Assembly (NCBI GenBank): GCA_002358345.1
Contig: DEOR01000040.1
Coordinates: 1 to 34,250 of the forward strand
DNA from: Proteobacteria bacterium UBA3413
GTDB lineage: Bacteria > Pseudomonadota > Gammaproteobacteria > Magnimaribacterales > D2472
DNA: 34,250 nt
Direction: 5' to 3'
This document shows positions 30,717 through 34,250 of this stretch, one piece after another. The position numbers and the translations under genes were made by a program. The notes under the pieces are model-generated. The model searched no databases. It saw only the letters and a list, made by a program, of their open reading frames with translations, and was not told the DNA's origin. Every line of letters begins with the position of its first letter. Position 1 is the stretch's first letter.

Positions 30717-32018
30717 ATGGCTAGCAAATTAAAAAAACTGAAAGATTTAGAGCGCCAATTAACTGTTTCAGTGTCAGTTGAGGAGTATGAATCCAAGTAC
30801 AACACCAAGCTTACTAAAATTAAATCTAGCGCCAAGCTTGATGGCTTCCGCAAAGGCAATGTTCCTAATGATGTTTTAAAGCAACGTTATGGAAACTCTA
30901 TTCATTACGAGGTTTTAAATGAATTGATTCAAGAAAGTTACCCATTAGAATTGCGAACTCAAGAGCTAAAACCTGCATCTCCTCCAGCAATCAATATAGA
31001 AAGCGAAGATCCAACAAAGCCTATCTCATATTCTGCTGTGTTTGAGGTATTCCCAGAAGTGAAGCCCAAACTTTCTAGATGGACAAGCTACGAAAAAACT
31101 GAAATCACATTGGATGACTCAGATGTTGATTTGGCAATTACCGATATTACAGAGCGATACTGCCATTGGCACAAAGCTGACAGAGCTGCCCAGGAAAAAG
31201 ATCAGGTTGTCATCGATTTTGAAGGCAAGATTGAAGGCGAGGGTTTTGAGGGCAATCAATCCAAAGATTTTAAATTGGTAATTGGATCTAAATCTATGAT
31301 CCCTGGTTTTGAAGATCACTTGTTAGGCAAGTCATCAGGCGATAGCTTTGCATTCAAAACCCATTTTCCAGAAGACTACTTTAAAAAAGATTTAGCTGGA
31401 AAGGAAACTGAATTTTTTATTACCTTGCATGAAGTCCAAGAGATGCATAAAGCAGAAATCAACAAAGAGTTATTTGAGACCCTTGCAATGGAAGGTGTAG
31501 AGGACGAAGTAGGATTTAGAGCAGAGATTCTGAAGCGAATGAAGGGCGAGATTAGGCAGCAGGAAAAATCTCTGACCAAAGAATCACTCTATGAAACTCT
31601 TTTAAAGAGCAATGATTTTAAGGTTCCAAAAGCCACTGTGGATGAACAAGCAGACCTTATGCGCAAGGACTCCCTGATGAGAATGGGGCAAACGCCTGAG
31701 AATGCTGCGGACGATTTATTTCCGCAAGAGGACTTTTTAGAAAATGCAGAAAAAAGAGTTCGCCTGGACCTGCTCTTTTCCGCGCTCTTAAAAAAGTATG
31801 AGCTAGAGGTTCAAGAAAGCGACTTAGAGACATTTATAGAAGAAGAGGCCACTAAATACAAAGATGCTGAGCAATTCAAAACATGGATTCAAAGCCAACC
31901 ACAGCAACTGGATCAGTACAAAATGGTTATTTTAGAAAACTTACTCATTGAAAAACTAGAATCTGACCTCAAATCAAAGGTAAAGGTAATAAAATTTTCG
32001 GAACTGGCAAATAAATAA
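30717..32018 (+). CDS. tig: trigger factor
   Basis: A 433-residue ribosome-bound chaperone and peptidyl-prolyl isomerase (E. coli 432). The N-terminal domain has the ribosome-binding signature KLDGFRKGNVPNDVLKQRYG (E. coli GFRKGKVP), the central FKBP-like domain contains VVIDFEGKIEGEGFEGNQ and MIPGFEDHLLGKSSGD, and the helical C-terminal arms follow. The ATG at 30717 matches family starts; the open frame upstream is just tRNA-His read through. There is no Shine-Dalgarno sequence, and TACAAT lies 6 nt before the ATG. clpP starts 2 nt after the stop, giving the usual tig-clpP-clpX-lon order. Confidence 0.95.
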   Translation: MASKLKKLKDLERQLTVSVSVEEYESKYNTKLTKIKSSAKLDGFRKGNVPNDVLKQRYGNSIHYEVLNELIQESYPLELRTQELKPASPPAINIESEDPTKPISYSAVFEVFPEVKPKLSRWTSYEKTEITLDDSDVDLAITDITERYCHWHKADRAAQEKDQVVIDFEGKIEGEGFEGNQSKDFKLVIGSKSMIPGFEDHLLGKSSGDSFAFKTHFPEDYFKKDLAGKETEFFITLHEVQEMHKAEINKELFETLAMEGVEDEVGFRAEILKRMKGEIRQQEKSLTKESLYETLLKSNDFKVPKATVDEQADLMRKDSLMRMGQTPENAADDLFPQEDFLENAEKRVRLDLLFSALLKKYELEVQESDLETFIEEEATKYKDAEQFKTWIQSQPQQLDQYKMVILENLLIEKLESDLKSKVKVIKFSELANK

Positions 32019-32020
32019 CT

Positions 32021-32635
32021 ATGGAAACAATTAATTCAGGCTTAGTACCAATGGTTGTAGAGCAAACTCCAAGAGGGGAGAGAGCTTTTGATATTTATTC
32101 TAGACTGCTTAAAGAGAGAATCATTTTTCTAACAGGCCCAATAGATGATTATATTTCCAATCTTGTTGTTGCTCAGTTACTTTTTTTAGAATCAGAGAAT
32201 CCTGAGAAAGATATCAGTATCTATATTAACTCTCCGGGCGGAGTGATCACCTCTGGACTCGCCATTTATGACACCATGCAATTCATAGCCCCGGAAGTCT
32301 CAACCCTATGCATTGGACAAGCTGCAAGCATGGGCTCATTGCTCTTGGCAGGCGGCGCTGAAGGGAAAAGATTCGCTTTGACCAACTCGCGCATCATGAT
32401 TCATCAACCCCTCGGAGGCTTTCAAGGGCAAGCATCAGATTTTGAAATTCACGCCAAAGAAATGTTGCTTGTGAAACATAAAGTCAATGAAATTTTAGCC
32501 AAACATACAGGCAAGACACTTAAAAAAGTCGAGCAAGATACTGATAGAGATAATTTTCTTAATGCTAAAGAGGCGGTGACCTACGGCATAATAGATAAGA
32601 TCTTAGAAAAGCGACCTCAAACTAATGGAAAATAA
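32021..32635 (+). CDS. clpP: ATP-dependent Clp protease proteolytic subunit
   Basis: A 204-residue serine protease that forms the double-heptamer chamber used by ClpX and other unfoldases. Catalytic Ser103 (IGQAASMGSLLLAGG), His128 (NSRIMIHQPLGG) and Asp177 (DTDRDNFL) are all present, together with the YINSPGGVITSGLAIYDTMQ strand-turn region. A short N-terminal propeptide is expected to be removed, since the family motif VPMVVEQTPRGERAFDIYSR begins at residue 9. It is 2 nt after tig and overlaps clpX by 11 nt, so the three are cotranslated. Confidence 0.97.
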   Translation: METINSGLVPMVVEQTPRGERAFDIYSRLLKERIIFLTGPIDDYISNLVVAQLLFLESENPEKDISIYINSPGGVITSGLAIYDTMQFIAPEVSTLCIGQAASMGSLLLAGGAEGKRFALTNSRIMIHQPLGGFQGQASDFEIHAKEMLLVKHKVNEILAKHTGKTLKKVEQDTDRDNFLNAKEAVTYGIIDKILEKRPQTNGK

Positions 32636-33869
32636 AGATAACAAGTTAATTTGCACCTTTTGCGGCAAAGGCCAAGAAGATGTTCGAAAACTCATTGCCG
32701 GCCCTAGCGTCTATATTTGCGATGAATGCGTAGACCTCTGCAACGACATCATTGAAGAGGAAGTTAAAACTGATGATGTGGAAGCTTTAGAAGAGCTGCC
32801 ATCTCCCTTAGAAATTTTTAATCAATTAGATGAGTATGTGATTGGCCAAGAGAAAGCTAAAAAAATACTCGCCGTGGCTGTTTACAATCATTACAAGAGA
32901 CTACGCTCTAATTCAAAAAAAGATGAGATCGAGCTTCAGAAAAGTAATGTGTTGCTGCTCGGCCCAACCGGTAGCGGAAAAACTCTTTTAGCACAAACGC
33001 TTGCGCGAGTCTTAAACGTGCCCTTTACGATCGCTGATGCTACCACCTTGACTGAAGCGGGTTATGTTGGTGAGGATGTTGAAAACATCATTCAAAAACT
33101 TCTTCAAAAATGTGACTATGATCCAGATAAAGCGGCCCTAGGCATTGTTTACATTGACGAGATTGACAAGATTGCCCGTAAGTCAGACAACCCCTCGATT
33201 ACTCGAGATGTTTCTGGCGAAGGCGTGCAACAAGCCCTTTTAAAATTAATTGAAGGGACAGTTGCATCCATTCCGCCTCAGGGTGGGCGAAAGCATCCCC
33301 AGCAAGAATTTATCCAAATTGATACTTCTAATATTTTATTTATCTGTGGCGGTGCATTTTCAGGCATAGAGGAAGTTATTAAACATAGAACTGATAAATC
33401 AGGAATAGGGTTTGGCGCAGCTGTTAAAGATACACAAGCAACAGTGACTTCTATTGTTGCGACCTTAGAGCCTGAGGACTTAGTCAAATTTGGACTCATT
33501 CCAGAGTTTGTTGGCAGGCTCCCGGTTATATCTACCCTGCATGAGCTGGACGAAGAAGCATTGGTAAGAATTCTTCAGGAACCAAAAAATGCATTGGTGA
33601 GCCAATACAAATATCTTTTCGAAATTGATGGGGTTGAATTAGATTTTAGAAACGAGGCCTTAATTGAGATTGCCAAAAAAGCTCTGAAACGCAAGACCGG
33701 TGCTCGAGGCTTAAGATCCATTATGGAAGAGCTCTTGATGGACACCATGTTTGAATTGCCGAATCCAGATTTAGAAAAAGTGATTGTGGATGAAAATTCA
33801 GTTATTCATTCAACAGCTCCTATTAAAGTTTTTAAATCTTCTAAGAAAAAATCTTCATCTGCTGGTTGA
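32625..33869 (+). CDS. clpX: ATP-dependent unfoldase subunit ClpX
   Basis: A 414-residue AAA+ unfoldase partner of ClpP. It has the N-terminal zinc-binding domain (C10, C13, C32, C35), Walker A LLGPTGSGKT (111-120), pore loop 1 GYVG (146-149), Walker B IVYIDEID (174-181), the RKH loop (222-224) that recognises ssrA-type tags, and the IGF loop (261-263) that docks on ClpP. Sensor 2 lies in KTGARGLRSIMEE. A short Lys/Ser-rich tail ends the protein. The IGF and RKH loops together make the ClpX call secure over other AAA+ proteins. Start inside the clpP end. Confidence 0.97.
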   Translation: MENKDNKLICTFCGKGQEDVRKLIAGPSVYICDECVDLCNDIIEEEVKTDDVEALEELPSPLEIFNQLDEYVIGQEKAKKILAVAVYNHYKRLRSNSKKDEIELQKSNVLLLGPTGSGKTLLAQTLARVLNVPFTIADATTLTEAGYVGEDVENIIQKLLQKCDYDPDKAALGIVYIDEIDKIARKSDNPSITRDVSGEGVQQALLKLIEGTVASIPPQGGRKHPQQEFIQIDTSNILFICGGAFSGIEEVIKHRTDKSGIGFGAAVKDTQATVTSIVATLEPEDLVKFGLIPEFVGRLPVISTLHELDEEALVRILQEPKNALVSQYKYLFEIDGVELDFRNEALIEIAKKALKRKTGARGLRSIMEELLMDTMFELPNPDLEKVIVDENSVIHSTAPIKVFKSSKKKSSSAG

Positions 33870-33899
33870 ATTTAAAGAATTCTCCCTCATTATATTTAC

Positions 33900-34250
33900 A
33901 TGGCTAACATTAAATATGATCTTCCTTTAATTCCTCTCAGAGATGTTGTTATTTTCCCCGGGGTCGTGTCGACTCTCTTTGTGGGCCGAAACAAATCAAT
34001 CAATGCGCTAAACGCCGCCATGGCTGGCGAGAAAAAAATTATTCTTGCTGCGCAAAAAGACAGCTCTTTTGACTCGCCACTATTCGATGATTTATTTAAA
34101 GTGGCAACCATTGCAAATATTCTTCAACTGATCAAGCTTCCAGACGGAACGGTCAAAGTTTTGGTGGAAGGCTCTCACAGGGCTGCAATGGAGTCTTTGG
34201 AATCCGACAAGGATTATTCTAAAGTAAGAGTGAGCCTGATTCCCGAGCCT
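33900..34250 (+). CDS. lon: ATP-dependent protease Lon, N-terminal part
   Basis: The first 117 residues are present and the gene runs off the window. LPLIPLRDVVIFPGVV, then LFVGRNKSINALNAA and IILAAQKDSSFDSP, with VATIANILQLIKLPDGTVKV, form the LON substrate-binding domain. The gene follows clpX after 30 nt, the canonical clpP-clpX-lon order in gammaproteobacteria, so the identity is safe although the AAA+ and Ser-Lys protease domains are not seen. Start chosen at the ATG at 33900; a CATTAT lies 6 nt before it, a weak hint of a leaderless start. Confidence 0.95.
   Translation, partial: MANIKYDLPLIPLRDVVIFPGVVSTLFVGRNKSINALNAAMAGEKKIILAAQKDSSFDSPLFDDLFKVATIANILQLIKLPDGTVKVLVEGSHRAAMESLESDKDYSKVRVSLIPEP

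Noticed and set aside
1..34250. Search for CRISPR arrays, IS elements, prophage or toxin-antitoxin and defence systems
   Set aside because: No regularly spaced repeats, transposase, integrase or recognisable defence genes were found. The XRE regulator lacks a toxin-like partner: its neighbours are membrane proteins and sppA.

Overview
The window looks like a piece of chromosome from a streamlined, AT-rich marine gammaproteobacterium. The best guess is the SAR86 clade or a close relative. The reasons are a green-tuned proteorhodopsin very close to the SAR86 type, gene orders shared with Pseudomonas-like gammaproteobacteria (purM-purN divergent from DUF2066-CDP-alcohol transferase-hda; wrbA-DUF2069), a FabY-type ketoacyl synthase, and extreme compaction: genes overlap by 4-33 nt, divergent start codons lie only 15-17 nt apart, and no intergenic stretch exceeds 300 nt. 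I see no phage, IS element, CRISPR array or other mobile element. The content is mostly core housekeeping.

Layout. 1-2088: 5' part of a nitroreductase gene (minus), then a MAPEG membrane protein, an exported protein of unknown function, a glycine-zipper lipoprotein and recX. 2112-4895: dnaX-recR-dcd (DNA replication and repair, dCTP deamination). 4892-7238 (minus): purM-purN-DUF3108. 7254-9523 (plus): DUF2066, CDP-alcohol phosphatidyltransferase, hda. 9520-12244 (minus): membrane protein, small XRE regulator, tiny membrane protein, sppA. 12300-13242 (minus): wrbA-like and DUF2069. 13260-15834: TlpA-like thioredoxin (plus) converging on an M23 peptidase and xseA (minus). 15852-18770 (plus): EamA transporter, NTF2-like protein, SDR oxidoreductase, PAQR/hemolysin III protein. 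18901-20042: tRNA-Val, bidirectional terminator, proteorhodopsin (minus), tRNA-Asp. 20088-23917 (plus): DUF4149, DUF2256, htpG, gpsA, DUF4389. 23922-27095 (minus): folE, fabY-like, folD. 27174-27331: tRNA-Pro and tRNA-Arg. 27560-29139 (plus): trhO and a GST. 29148-30551 (minus): glutamate dehydrogenase family. 30611-34250 (plus): tRNA-His, tig, clpP, clpX and the start of lon, the classic protein-quality-control cluster.

The most noteworthy signals are about expression rather than new genes. (1) dnaX carries an A10 run just after the clamp-loader core, and both alternative frames stop within four codons of it. This is the arrangement expected for making a short gamma subunit by slippage or frameshifting. 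(2) At least six genes have a -10-like hexamer 6-8 nt before the start codon and no Shine-Dalgarno sequence, which predicts leaderless mRNAs. (3) Several divergent pairs share or interleave their -10 elements. (4) ybaB/ebfC, normally between dnaX and recR, is missing there. (5) The proteorhodopsin stands alone between two tRNA genes, with no retinal-synthesis genes in view.
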